Positions 12,601-25,272 of a DNA stretch of 64,000 bases are shown in pieces; the stretch's first letter is position 1; each line of letters opens with the position of its first letter. A model generated the notes under the pieces. It worked only from the letters and a program-made list of their open reading frames with translations, was not told the DNA's origin and did no database searches. The stretch is from the NCBI GenBank assembly GCA_903813345.2, contig CAIIXF020000002.1, positions 27,659,223-27,723,222 of the forward strand, read 5' to 3'. The position numbers were made by a program, and so were the translations under genes. This DNA comes from Owenia fusiformis. Taxonomy: Eukaryota > Annelida > Polychaeta > Sabellida > Oweniidae.

Positions 12601-13372
12601 AGTTTGGACTAAGAACTATTTATTTAAAGATGTACAGTTATATACAAAGTACATGTGTTGCATAATTACCCTATTTCTAAGATCTCAGTAGATTATACCT
12701 GGGAATATAAGGGATGAATACTGTAAAACAGTCAGGGTGAGCAAAAAATGGAAGCCCAAACAAATTTTGATAACTCAGTCATCCAGTGTGGGTTTAAAGT
12801 CATATTTGGCACAATTGAACATTTGTTCAGGTTACCTTTTTTTGGCTCACCATGTATCTGTCCCAGACTCCTGTTATTGAATATCTGGTGGAATTGATCT
12901 CCTGTTCATGTAGATTGATATCTGCCTATTGTGAAAGAAAGTAGGGGATACATCAGTTATGATCAGTGTGATTTAGATAAAGGTTTATCAAATTGGGGAA
13001 TATGTGTATTTCCCTCATTTCCTGCAGTCCCTTGGAAGATACACAAATTTCCCTTGGGTTAGATCCTGTATCTACGACCTTCCAGCACAATAACTTTTAT
13101 GCATGTACATGTATATCCTCTAAGATTAACAGTATGTTAATGATGATTTCAATTAATATCAATTATATATAGAGAAGTGAGGAACCAGGAATGTTAATAG
13201 ACCATGGCACATGGTGAAATACTTTGGCTGTAACGAGATACATTTGAATCCCATATTTGAATATACCGTTAGGCAAGAAAAGTTCAAAATGTGTTTCATG
13301 CGGGTCAAATGAGGTAGGCCTATTGTGTTCATTGTCCATCATGCCCCAGTCTCCCCTACTGGGTGGCTGCCA
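12601..13372. other. Tail-to-tail intergenic spacer with a small inverted-repeat element
   Basis: Between the 3' ends of the exchanger and CLN5. A segment at 12731-12852 begins CAGGGTGAGCAAAAAATGG and ends TTTTTTTGGCTCACCATG, which looks like a MITE of about 120 bases with mariner-like ends. CLN5's 3' UTR must lie in the right part of this gap. No other gene seen. Confidence 0.45.
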
Positions 13373-16300
13373 TTATTTAGGACCTGGGAGTTTTGCTTCT
13401 GTGTATGTTAATTTAATATGTGGAGCCTTCATTGGCAAAAACCAGTACTCATAATTATAAAAGAAATAAAACTTATTCTCTGAAAATACAGTTTCTAGTG
13501 CTTGGATGACACTTTGAATCGCTGATACGATTGGCTGGTGTGGTTGAAAATTACTATAAAAGGCTCTAATATCAGTCGCGAGTGAATTATTCACAGAAAT
13601 AGGTCCAAAAATGGTTGAGGCATTTCCCAAATATTGAGGCTCGTCACAGTAAAGATGAATTCGAGTGTAGTTAAGATGGACGCTCTGGTTGAATTTTGCT
13701 CCCATCAGTCCCATGACGTTGAATGCACGTACGACGAAACTTGCACAATCGTAGGAATCAAACCACATTTTGCCACCGGGGGAGTCCTCAACAGTCCAAG
13801 TCTCATAGTATATTCCTGTATCATTATCCCCCTTCGCCCAAACTCCAAACTTGTTGAACTGATCCCCTGGAATTATATTTAGAAATTATTCTCAGAATAT
13901 TGAATGAATATATAATACCATGTTTTTCAAGGTTCACCCAATTTCTTGTTTGATTATGAAATATAATGTGCCATGAACATTTTTATATCAAGGTAGCACA
14001 AGTTATTATGTATAATTTTGGTATGGATGCAGTGTTCTTACATCAGTGCAAAATTCTTTATTTCACAATTTAGACCGAATTTGGTCAAAATATGCCTTTT
14101 TCGTGATTTTTCTCATTTCAAGTGGGTGCAAATGGATTATCAGGTGTGTACAAGCCGATTATTAAAATTTCAAGAAGGTGCAACACCTATTTGCACTACT
14201 GCTTGGGAGATCACTGTTATGTAGGGTGCCATTTTATCAAGAGATATCAAGACTTTCACATATTTTGAACTTCAAACTGTTTAATTTTCAGGAAAATTAA
14301 CCACCCCATGCAATATGGCTAAGTCAGTCATCATTCTGCAGGAATTTTTTTGGCAGTTTTGATCTAATACAAAATCATTGATTATGCAATTTTGTGGAAG
14401 TAAGTTCTCATCCAAAACAAAATAATACTGGCACAGTCTACACTTCAATTTCAGTTTTCATTATCAATGACGTTATAGATTATTCTGATTTCTACATTGT
14501 TGTTGTATTTAGAACAAGAAGGGGATATTTTTCATTCAATATCCAGGATGTCCATAACGTTTCTTTACAAATACAATGCAAAGTCTGTGCAAAGTGTAAA
14601 TAGACCTTGAGGACACCCTGTATATTGGAATTCCAATTATATTACTCTACCTGTCATTTCTGCAACCTTAACAAGAGTCCCATTTGCAGCCCAGTGCTGG
14701 TCATCAATTGTGTCATAGATACATGCAGCACCCTGGTTACACCACACGGGGGTTGGTGTCTCTGATGTTATATGAGGGAAGGTGGAATTGCCAAGCTGGA
14801 AGAGCTCATACCACTCCATGGTGTAGTTCTGACCTGTACGGTTGTTCCTGAAGCCTATGGCATCATGAATGATGTCCTGAAATATGAGAATACACTGTAG
14901 ATTTAAATCTGTATATCTGAATACCTCTATTATTTGAACACCTGTCCATGTGAACACTTTTCCCAGTCTTCCATAGACTCACATATTATGAAAACCTATA
15001 AATGTGAACACCTGCTAATCTGAACACTTTTTGCCAGTCCCAGTGGCGTTTGGATTAGACAGGTTTTACTATACACAATGTGAGCGTATGTTCAGAAAAA
15101 GTGGAAATATATTCTGATTTGGAAATAACGAAAAAATGTAGGATTATATGGATTAAGTTTTGCTCAAGTGCCAGCTTTCAAAGGGACAAAAATATGTTTC
15201 AAAACAGACCAAGAAATTAAATATCTACAAGTATAAGTTCAAATAAACCCCAAGACCACAAGACCATTAATGCTAAAGACCATTACAATATATTACAAAG
15301 AGTGAAATTATTGTGAAATATGAAAATATGATCTCGTATAGAGGCATCATTGCAAACACTATCAATTATATAATTAGGAGAAAGTTCAAGGTAAACAGGA
15401 AAATTAACTAAAGACATGCATACTTGTATATGGTACTAGTATACAGTATAATTTTCAAGATATCTAAAATAATTCCATAACTTACAAATTTAGCCAAAAG
15501 ATTTCCAAACTTGAACTCCCAAACTGGTGCTTTCATAGCAAACACTTCTATTACATCATCGCTTTGCATCTTGGGCATGCCACCTTCTGGATTCCCTGTG
15601 GGGCAGAATGGGTAAAGGGCCTTGCAGTAAGGGTCAGCCTTGGGCCTGGACTGGAACCTCCTTCAAAATAAGATATTTTTGAAAACCTGTAAATGGGAAC
15701 GTCTGTTAGTGGAACACTTCCCATGCGGAACACTTATTTGAGTGCATCAGAGGTATTCCACTTGGAAAGGTTTTACTATAAGCCTTTTGGTGATATACAC
15801 TGTACATTGTAAATGTCACTTCTTCTGAATTTCTTAATCTGTCATTTATTGACCAAATGATGTATTACTGATCATGATCAATATTTCCTCTGATCACACA
15901 AACCAAAAGGATGATTTTTTGCATTATTAAAACATAGTTTATAAAAAAACAGTAAGTCAAAAGTAAAGCTGAATTTACATCAAATGTGCATATTGTCAAT
16001 ACACAAATTAACTAGGTCTAGCCGTTTATCCAGCGGGAGAGAGTTTATCAAACAATACACTGGTACATGGTACATGTATACCGGTGTGAAAGAAATTATG
16101 GTCCCCCGGGGATTATGGTCCCCCTTCTTAACAGCCCTTACTGGCCCTGATTGTGTATAAGATAATAAGGGAAAGAGGTCACCATATAATACGCTGGCAC
16201 ATGGTACATGCATACCGGTGTAAAAGGGTAGGAGGTCCTATCAAATTATAGTCCGACTCTCCATTGATTTATATAGTGACCTAAATACAACTCTTTCCCT

Positions 16301-16489
16301 CATTATCTTATACGCAATCAGGGCTAGTAAGGGCCGTTAAGAAAGGGGACCATAATCCCTGGGGGACCATCATTTCTTTCACACCGGTACTTACTTATAT
16401 GGTACAGGCCACATTATGGATGCAACTGGATCAAGCAGAACTCCCAATGCTAGCAGTACTAATACATTCAGTAAGGGTTGATACTCCAT
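13373..16489 (-). CDS. CLN5: Lysosomal protein CLN5
   Basis: Four exons on the minus strand, 16395-16489, 15486-15660, 14651-14876 and 13373-13866, give 990 bases (329 residues plus stop) in one frame. After a hydrophobic N-terminal signal segment ([14 protein letters not shown]) comes WPVPYKRF and [16 protein letters not shown], then [79 protein letters not shown] and [13 protein letters not shown], all typical of CLN5. Human CLN5 is a soluble lysosomal glycoprotein reported as a bis(monoacylglycero)phosphate synthase with an NlpC/P60-like fold. The His of DDQHW (about 151) and Cys of SYDCASF (about 206) correspond to its proposed catalytic pair. The ATG at 16489 directly precedes the signal segment. 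Several NXT/NXS sequons are present. Confidence 0.95.
14020..14220 (+). repeat. Dispersed repeat containing AAGTGGGTGCAAA
   Basis: Contains CAGTGTTCTTACATCAGTGC, TTTTTCTCATTTCAAGTGGG and TTAAAATTTCAAGAAGGTGC. The reverse complement of 39340-39508 has the same blocks in the same order, so this is a dispersed family with at least two copies here. It is intronic in CLN5; class unknown. Confidence 0.5.
14891..15073. mobile_element. MITE of the CAGTRAAACCTGTC family, decayed
   Basis: The right end ATTAGACAGGTTTTACTAT is good and the left end (CACTGTAGATTTAAATCTG) is worn. The inside has repeated GAACACCTG and GAACACTTTT blocks. Lies in CLN5 intron 2. Confidence 0.5.
15681..15780. mobile_element. 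MITE of the CAGTRAAACCTGTC family, short
   Basis: GAAAACCTGTAAATGGGAAC at the left, CTTGGAAAGGTTTTACTATA at the right, GTGGAACACTTCCC inside. It starts about 20 bases upstream of the CLN5 exon 2 acceptor on the minus strand. Confidence 0.5.
16079..16389. mobile_element. Foldback/MITE element with about 100-base inverted arms in CLN5 intron 1
   Basis: Left arm from TACCGGTGTGAAAGAAATTA through GATTATGGTCCCCCTTCTTA to AATAAGGGAAAGAG. The right arm returns it as CTCTTTCCCTCATTATCTTA ... GGACCATAATCCCTGGGGGA ... TTTCTTTCACACCGGTA. Arms of about 100 bases flank about 100 bases, which contain another GCATACCGGTGTAAAAG. The right end at 16389 runs directly into the minus-strand donor GTAAGT of CLN5 exon 1 (exon end 16395). 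No coding capacity. Confidence 0.75.
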
Positions 16490-17388
16490 TGTTGCAGAAA
16501 TTATGATCTTCAGTTATTATAGATTTATTTCATAAAATCATAATTCACAGATTTTAGCCTTGAACTTCTTCCTTGATTTCTGAAATGCCAGTGCATATGA
16601 CAATATCTATTATCCACATTGTTTATCTTATTTGTATGTCACATGAGACTAAATGTGGACTTTGATAAGTTGATTATTTACCAAACAAACAGACTTGATG
16701 ATTGTCAATACGGTCATAAGATACTTGGGTATATCAATGGGGGGGGGGGTCTTAGATCATATCTTCAGACTTTCAAGACATAAGAATCAAAAAACAACAC
16801 ATTGAAAACTCTTACAAATAATATAAGGGGGACACCAACATCCTCCTTAAATAAAACTTTAAAGCATTTGACTAACAAGAACACACAGAAATCCAAATAA
16901 ACCATAATTCACCCCAAAAACCAACACAGACAAAATGACACTTAATTTCTTGTTCTTGGAGTCAAGATTTTTCAAAGTCAACACTATATGTTGCAACCAA
17001 AGTACAGGTAGATGACATACTTTTAGTTTCTCACTTCATGCTGTATAACCCACTTGGACCAAACAAAATAACTATAACTTCCTTATCAATTGCTAACAAA
17101 AAATGTCACTATTTTGTCACTCTGAAATATTCCATGGGCATGAATCAAATATTTCTCAATATTCAAAGGAATTCAATGTTAAATCTTTTCATCGTGACTT
17201 GAATTTCATGGTAAAGCCTCTTTAGCAAAAATAGTGAAAATTGGGGCACCTTGCAATTTTTAGTGTACAGTTTTTGAGTCCTAATAAACAAGTATTAAGA
17301 TTTACAGCATCAATGATACAATATGATCAAGGAATCAATTGACAAATTAAACCAAAATCAGCACTTTAAATATATATAATATCAGGTA
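16490..17388. other. Upstream region of CLN5
   Basis: AT-rich sequence upstream of the CLN5 ATG on the minus strand. It must hold the CLN5 promoter and 5' UTR. I see no TATA box or CpG cluster that I would defend. A run of G (16741-16749) is present. No gene seen. Confidence 0.3.
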
Positions 17389-18720
17389 TTTATTTTACTT
17401 TTCTTACATGACTAGTTATAATTAACATATTTTTATTGTTACAGGTTAAATATTTATTTAACAATATACATATTTAATGCATTTTTTCGGAATTTACAAC
17501 CTGAAATATTTTGAACAAAACAAAATACAATCCACTTGATACCATGGTAACTGGTGATATAAAATCAATGATTTGCTTGATGTATAATGACATTCAAATA
17601 TATCGAATGAATTGGAAAATGGTTTTCAAGCATTGCATTCTTGTATAAAATAAATCAATACTTCAACATAGGGATTTGTTCGGTTTCCATAGCAACATAT
17701 TTTCAAAAAACAAACTTAGCACAGGATTTCATTATAACTAAGTCTTGTAGTCGATAGGATGTTTCAGTGTTTGCCTTTTTAACTTTTTTAAAAACATATG
17801 CTGTCTTTCCTGAGATTACATCAGTGCTTTATATGTTATAAAGTTTATTTCCCAAAACATAAACTTAGGCACATGTTAAAATACTGCAACAGTATCTACT
17901 ATAATACTGAGACAATATGGAGGTTCAAAATCTTAACACACTGACAAAGAAATCAAAGGATATAATTGAACGACATAGCAGTGTGATATTGATTGTTTCA
18001 AGCTGAAATGTTTATCAGTTATTTTGTGCAAGCTTACAATTCTGATACTTTTACCAAATATGTTTTCTTAACTCCATCATTTGTATATCTAAATGCAGTC
18101 TTACTCAAAAAACAGTAAATTTCGTTGCATTAATTGCCCCGAAATTTCTCGAACTTGCCATGATAGGCTATTATCTGTGATGAAAATTGGCATGGTTTTC
18201 TTCCAAATGAACCATCCAGTATGACTCATTCGAATGAGAAAAATGTTTATGAAGTAAGAGCCAATAAACATTTCTGCATAACTACTCTATGTATAGGAAG
18301 ACCACGATGATCATTTAATGTACATTAGGAGAAAACAAAGCTATTTTTGCAAGTCATGGATTCTAAGTGTCTTTTTCAGTTATGTAGACTCCCTGACAGA
18401 CTGCAAAGACTGGCCAAATAGGTGCTTAGCTTGGTTTCTCGTCAACTCAGATGCTGGTTAATGCCCAAGTCAAATTTGTGCAGGGAACAGGCTGATAAAT
18501 AGAAATCGACTGATTTCCCTTTGTCCCCAGGACATCCAATATCAATCCAACATCATGGATTTGCCGTGAGTACGTCACATGTGACAAGGGTCTCCTTGAA
18601 TTAAGGTCAGAGTTGAGAATAGTCCAAATTGACATGGGTCTGAGTTAACTAAGTGATAGTTTACATTAAAAGTGTTTAGTTTAATATCCTGGTCAGTCCT
18701 ATTCTCCACTTTTCATTTCT
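17389..18720 (-). other. Probable VPS37A 3' UTR
   Basis: Non-coding AT-rich sequence after the VPS37A stop at 18721. Reverse-strand AATAAA hexamers occur (TTTATT on the plus strand, for example at 17389-17394), so the transcript may end near there. The exact end cannot be chosen by eye. No other gene seen. Confidence 0.3.
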
Positions 18721-21700
18721 TTAGTACATTCTCTTACTGTTCACTATTTGTTGAAGTTTTTCTTCTTTTGAGCGCCTATTGTGGCATAACTGAAAATAAC
18801 ATTCACATTCATATTTTACACAACTATTTTTCAATAAAATTCTGAGCACAAATTAAACAGAAGTGAAATTATTAATAATGCATCATTACTTTTCAATTTT
18901 TGTAAATTGAAGAATACCATGCCTCAAAATAGAATAATCCATTGGTGGAAAATCTTGGTTATATATAACATGTAAAATGAATTTGTACTTTATGAATTCT
19001 ACCCAAAATATAATGTTATTGAACCTGACCAATGCTTGGGTCACATTTGTTCCGAAAAAAAATTCCACATATTTTAAACCATAATTAGTGGAGATTTAAC
19101 AATTTAATTTTTCAAAGATAGACAAATTCAGTAAAATATTTCATGATAGATTTATCTCATCAGGCAAGATTTAAGACCTTGGTTTTACTCAAGTGCCTAA
19201 ATTCATCCTTATAATGTCACCTGTATAACATAAAAAAAAATCATGGATATACTTACAGATCTTTTTTCCAAGTATTGTTGTATAAAATCATCTATTGGTA
19301 TTTTTTCTGAAGAACACAATGAATACATTATTAATAAAATGGTACATAAAGAGGGCTAGAGAGGTAGGAGGGGACAAATGAAAATGCTCAAGATGTAAAT
19401 TTAAAGATTAAATGAGAATAATTAATATTTTACTAAACACCTTCATTTAACATTTAGTAAGAATATTGTGATAAAGTGCAACTGTTGTCTTCATATTCCA
19501 CTTTTGACTCCATATTGTAACAACTATAAATAATTATATTCTCTATGCTTATGACGTACTAAAAGAAACCTTGAAATTCTTTCCACTTTCTAATGGTAGT
19601 ATTAAAGAGACACAATTTCCATACTTTCAAAAGCACTGGAGGAACAATCCAGATATCAAATTATTGTTGAAAACTTACTACTCAAAAATTCATCTGCTAT
19701 TTTTTCTGATTGTTCCTCAGCTTCCAGTGTGGCCAATTTTAGTGTTGTCTCTATGTTACGTGCGCTGTATGTCTCCCTTAGTTCATCCTGTTTTTGACTG
19801 TTTGTATCAAATCTTGTCTTGAGCTCATTAAGATCATCAAACTACAATTGAAGAAATAACACTGACTGATACAATTATACAGAAAAAAAATTTTACTTTA
19901 AAGATTGCTAGCAATGTTACAGAAGGAAGCCCTTTTGGAGCAATGTTTTAGGGCCTTGCATCAGGTTCAAAGTGTTGAATTCTCGGTGCCAGATTGCACT
20001 CATCAAAATAATAACAGAAATTGTTGATTGGCTTAAACTCTTAACTCTTACTCTGAAAAAGAAATAACTCATAAAACTACTTTACCCTTTTTAAAAGTAT
20101 CTCTTTATTTTTCTCAATAACAGGCCGATTGGCAATATTTTCCTCTGAAAGAAAACAAGATTATTTTATTGAATATAAATCATTTTAGATAATTCAGTGA
20201 TTATATTTATATACAATTATATTCTAAAAGCCAGACATTTCACTTTTGGTGGCACGGGAACTCCTTAGGGTAGTACATGGGCCAACCGTGTTCACTGAAA
20301 GACCAGGGTCCCACTTCTAGGTACTAAAGGGGAGTGTCAACCTTTGGGAAGATGTTCCCCTTGGTAAATTGAAGTGGACCATGAACTCTATCTGTGTCTG
20401 GTCTCTATATTCATGTTTTTAGCACCTGTTATCTCATTCTATGTAATAACTAATTATTATTATCTCCAAAAATGGAGGCGAAATAAATGTAATAATAATA
20501 CACTTACTTGCAATTGTTTCGTTTGTATTACACATGTGTTGTCTATCCTCCCCTAGTTTGAGAATCTCTGGCAGTTGTTGTAAGATCTCTAATAGTTTGT
20601 CCTCATTTTCACTTAGTTCTTGAAGCTCTGACACACTGTAAACCCAAAATTTAAACCATCACATTCATATCTAGTTTTATTTTGAATTCAAACAGTGAGT
20701 ATATTTTACTTAACATTTTTCTTGGCATCTTAAAGTTCAACAAAACACCCTGTTTTTAATTTTAAGACAGATTTATTTCATCAAATCCAATTCTTACCTT
20801 AAATCCCTTAGTTGTGGAAAACTTGTGGGTATATCAGGCATCTTATATGTACCTAATGTATGCTCAGACTGAAAGATAAAACATTATACATTTACTTATT
20901 AGTAACATATTATTCATGGGGTGCCAGGTGAGGTAAATTTAAATAGGCGAGGCAAAAATTGGGACTCATATACTATTCATAAGATTTCAAATTGGTAAAA
21001 AATTCTCAACTAATATTTATCTTCAAAAGTACTGCTTCGCCACTTTATGCTTGGCTATGGTCATCCAGTGCAGAATAAAATTATGGATCAAATAATTTAA
21101 ATATCTGGAGTAATGATGATGGAATATGCGTTAATACACATAACACAATATGTTCTTTGTTATAATGAAACAACTGAGTTAAAAAATAAATCATGTTTCC
21201 TTGGTATTTTTCAAAAACAACTCACCTCCAAATAACAAATAATGGATTCTGTTAACATCCAATAATACTGAACCAAATTAGCTTTAGAATCTAAATATTT
21301 TAATACATGTATTATTTTTGTACAAAGAGCTGTAATGGCACTGTAAAATACTTGTTGTTTCTTTAACCTGAAAAAAGTACACATTCTTCATCCCCCAATA
21401 TCTTCATGAATCCTATACCAGGATGTGTTTTTGAAAATATATCTCAAAAATGATTTAAGACCTCATTTTGAATTGAAGCCAAATTTTTTACCATATTATT
21501 ATACGAAGAGCTGTACTGTGGTTGACTACTTTGTGATGTCACAATAGAATGTTGGGGCACCGAGGGCACATCTGACGTTACACTGGAGCGTGGTGGTAAA
21601 GTTGGCATTCTGATATTTGTCATATAGTCATTAGATGGGCCTGTGTTTCTTGTATAAGAATAAGGTGTCGCTGTGTTAGCTCCTGAGAATGGAGGAGGTG

Positions 21701-24700
21701 CTGCCCCCTGAGGAGCAACATGGCCACCTGGTGGGTTAAGAGAATATGGAAGATTGGGCAGCATGCTACTGAAAATAAAAATGGAAGTTAATATTATACA
21801 AATCGCAACTCAAAAAGTAATTGATAAATCTGCTAGCTTTTAAGTTTGTGATAACTGTCATCAATATTATTATGTATCAGTACTCTAACTTAAAAGAAAA
21901 ACACAAAAATTGTTTCTTACTTATTTGGTATATGCTATTTATTACTTAACAAATAAGTGTACACTGATTATACAGTATAAAACAAACTTACTAATTGCGC
22001 TGCCCTTGTAGCTGTGGTGGATTACGCTGGAACTCTTCTACTATTTCTCTGACAATTTTTCCTAAGTCCTTGTGCATGTTGAACTAAAACAATGAAATAG
22101 GAATACATGTGAAACATCAATCTTTCATATACTGTAAAACCTGTCTAAATAGAACACCTTTGGTACCTCTAAAAAGTGTTCCACTTTGGAGGTGTTCTAC
22201 TTATAGAGGTTCATTTAACATTAAGCCAGTTGGTCTTGGAACTCTGAAAAGTGTTCTACTAACAGAGGTGTTCTACTGAGTGTTCTATATTGAGCACTCA
22301 ACATCCAAGTTATATTCATATGTTCTTTGGACAGATTTTATCAACCTCTTAGACTCTTAAAGTTTTAGTGTGTGTCTGAGTGTGTGTGAAATAAATAATT
22401 GATATGAATATAATAAATAAGGCATCAACATGAAAATGTCACCACCTGCCATTTGTAACAGATGCTGACAGCCGAACACTTTCCACAAAAAAGTTGGAAA
22501 CCATAACAATATGTCACCACTTCTGGCAGTGACATGATAAACGCAACCATAAATAATGAATTATTCTGTATTCTTTTCAAAATTGTCAAACAAAACATTC
22601 TCAATTTACAGTAAGTGTGTTGCTACACTACACTGTACTTACCTCATTGAGGCTCATCCAGCCAGTAACATGTTCTCAATTTACAGTAAGTGTGTTGCTA
22701 TACTACACTGTACTTACCTCATTGAGGCTCATACAGCCAGTAACATGTTCTCAATTTACAGTAAGTGTGTTGCTACACTACACTGTACTTACCTTATTGA
22801 GGCTCATACAGCCAGTAAACTGTTCTCAATTTACAATAAGTGTGTTGCTACACCACACTGTACTTACCTCATGGAGGCTCATACAGCCAGTAAAATGTTC
22901 TCAATTTACAGTAAGTGTGTTGCTATACTACACTGTACTTACCTCATTGAGGCTCATACAGCAAGTAACATGTTCTCAATTTACAGTAAGTGTGTTGCTA
23001 CACTACACTGTACTTACCTCATTGAGGTTCATACAGCCAGTAACAGGTTCTCAATTTACAGTAAGTGTGTTGCTACACTGCACTGTATTTACCTCATTGA
23101 GGTTCATACAGCCAGTAACATGTTCTTAATTTACAGTAAGTATGTTGCGACACTAAACTGTACTTACCTCATTGAGGCTCATACAGCCAGTTACACGATT
23201 TTGTTGGTCAACCCAAGCATGCTGAACTGGGGGATACACTGACACCATTGGCCTTATCTGTGGAAACTGTGGAGGAAGAGTGCTACAAGAAAGTAAAATA
23301 GTTTATTATTTCCATGCTGTTAATACCTTTTTGACCAGTTTAACTGTTTGCTTAAAAACAAGTAGAAATTCTTAGGTATGATTAAATATGGTTGGAAAAA
23401 TTGCATTTGCTGTCTCTTAAATTGAACACAAGGGTAAAAAATATACAAATACTGAATGATGTGGAGTTGGATATTTTTATACATTTATAAAGGTATATTC
23501 GATGATGTATGGATGATGAATTGAAATCTGAGTTATGAATGGATGGAGGATTTTTTGGGAATTATTTCAAGATAATCTTCAAAATATGGATACTGGTAAT
23601 AATTTTGCAAAAATATGGAAATAATATTATTTATATTTTATTCAGACTCTCTGATGACAATACACAAAATTGAACTACATGTAAGATTAGACTAGTGAAT
23701 ACAAAGATACAAAATCACAAGATGTAAAACGTAAGAATACAAGATAATTGTAAAAAACAAGACATGACAGACATTTTAAAATTATCAGTGTGATATATCA
23801 TTTTCACAATATTAATCCATTTTTGAGTGAATGATAAATGAACTTTGCAAAATGTAAAATTTTGAGACATCAGTTTTAAATAAAAATAAAGTCAGCACTG
23901 CCTATTTTATATGTCAAATAGGCAATTTTATTATGTCTGTGAATGGGACACTTGTCATCATCAATCTACACTGTCAGTCTTGCCTTAGATGAATGACGAA
24001 CAATCGTTTAACTTACATGTTCAGTGAGATACTAGTAGTTCCACCAAGAGTCAAATTTACTCTGTACTCTTCATCTCTTCGGATCTCAGTAACACTGGAA
24101 ATAAAACCCCATAAATTCATCAACTGATTAAAATTTTTCATTTGTTCAAATTTTAAATATGAACGAATAGTAAACATATATATGGATGCACTGAACTCAG
24201 AGGCATTTTTTCATGATTTCCATTCTCTAAGCTTAGAGGAGAAATGGTTCTGTCATTGTACTGCTAGTTATCATATGTAAAAATTTGTAGTACATGTATT
24301 ACTATTTAGTTTTATATTCATAAGGTAAATAATTCTAGTTTCAACTGAGGTCAGAATGTATCTTGGCTATTAACATAAGAATGAGGGTGCAATAATTTGG
24401 ACTAGTTAGCTTAACCAGTTAACCAGCCTTCTTTATCAATCTGTGTTGTCTTGTTGAAACATATACAGCTGCTGGCTAAAGGTCTACATGTATGCTTAGA
24501 CCTTTGCTATTTGAAAATCATACTTAGTTTTAAGTTTCATAGACAAACCATCACTTGAAAATGAATCAACAATCTGATTTTAGTTCATGATCGTCTAATT
24601 GGCATATAGCTTCCAAAAGTAGATTATAGAATCATTACATAGTGCCCCTATATCTAAGAATATCAGAATCATTAAAATAATCCTGGATCAACAACAGAGT

Positions 24701-25272
24701 TTATTCTCCTGAACAACTGGCTGGATCGAGGGCAATCTTTTGCCTGTACGATTACAACTTTAATTGCGTGATATATACACATATTTTGTACCAAATGCGT
24801 GACATAAACGGCAATCGCGTGCAAAAACCGAACAGAATGTGTTCGATTTTTTCGCTGTTGGTATTTTACCGTTTCGGCATTTCACAAAAAGACGATTTTG
24901 AAAATATCAACAAAATGCGTGATTTGCGTGATATTTGATCATTACACGCTAAATTGATGCGTGATTTCTATTTTTCTAGCAAATGGGTGACAATCACGCC
25001 TAATACGTGAGTGTTATCATCATTATGTAACATAAAGCAGCGGACAACTAATAATGTTTATATCATCAATTTAATTTCATGACGTGTACCTCAATGTAAT
25101 GTGAATTACTAAAAAAACAAAAACAAGGCTGAATAATTTTGACGCATATTTCTAAGACAACTTACTTCTGATTGAACGATTTTAGGGTTGCAATTTGCCT
25201 TGCTCGCTGTGTCTGGAGTGCAGTTGGAGCAGGTACATTACTTTTCGTTTTCGAAAAGAACCAAGACGTCAT
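18721..25272 (-). CDS. VPS37A: ESCRT-I subunit VPS37A
   Basis: Eleven exons: 25166-25272, 24017-24094, 23168-23282, 21992-22083, 21492-21768, 20798-20868, 20508-20635, 20086-20144, 19679-19841, 19257-19306, 18721-18789. Together they give about 402 residues, close to human VPS37A (397). The start MTSWFFSKTKSN matches the family's MSW-L/F start. An inactive UEV-like domain follows (VTEIRRDEEYRVNLTL, ITLPPQFPQIRPMVSVYPPV, FNMHKDLGKIVREIVEEF). Then come a Pro/Ser/Thr-rich linker, YKMPDIPTSFPQLRDL, and a C-terminal Mod(r) coiled coil (LSENEDKLLEILQQLPE; IPIDDFIQQYLEKRS; CHNRRSKEEKLQQI). VPS37 proteins pair with TSG101, VPS28 and MVB12 in endosomal sorting of ubiquitinated cargo. The exon 5 donor is uncertain: ATG|GTAAAA at 21492, or GAG|GTCTTA at 21462, which adds 10 residues in frame. 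Confidence 0.93.
22131..22297. mobile_element. MITE of the CAGTRAAACCTGTC family
   Basis: Left end ACTGTAAAACCTGTCTAAAT followed by repeated GAACACCT / GTGTTCYACT blocks in both orientations. The right end is worn. Intronic in VPS37A. Confidence 0.55.
22419..22536 (-). repeat. GTCACCACC-family repeat, short copy
   Basis: Begins AAGGCATCAACATGAAAATG, TCACCACC and ends AACAATATGTCACCACTTCT followed by GGCAGTGACATG. On the minus strand it reads like the copy at 10143 with most of the inside deleted. Confidence 0.6.
22597..23200 (-). repeat. Tandem array of a VPS37A exon tail plus donor (8 copies, period about 75)
   Basis: On the minus strand the end of the exon at 23168 (GTTACTGGCTGTATGAGCCT, CAATGAG) and its donor GTAAGTACAGTGTAGTGTAG are repeated seven more times downstream. 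The plus-strand motif ACCTCATTGAGG or a near match occurs near 22641, 22716, 22791, 22867, 22940, 23017, 23091 and 23167 (the last is the real exon end). Each unit keeps a strong donor but has no clear acceptor. Use of a distal donor would read GTA AGT ACA GTG TAG and stop at once. The unit is a multiple of three, which leaves a long but meaningless open frame on the plus strand. Confidence 0.92.

Noticed and set aside
22556-23242. 228-residue plus-strand open frame with repeated SIYSKCVATLHCTYLIEA-like units
   Set aside because: It is the antisense of the VPS37A exon-tail array; a period divisible by three keeps the frame open. It includes the real VPS37A exon on the other strand.
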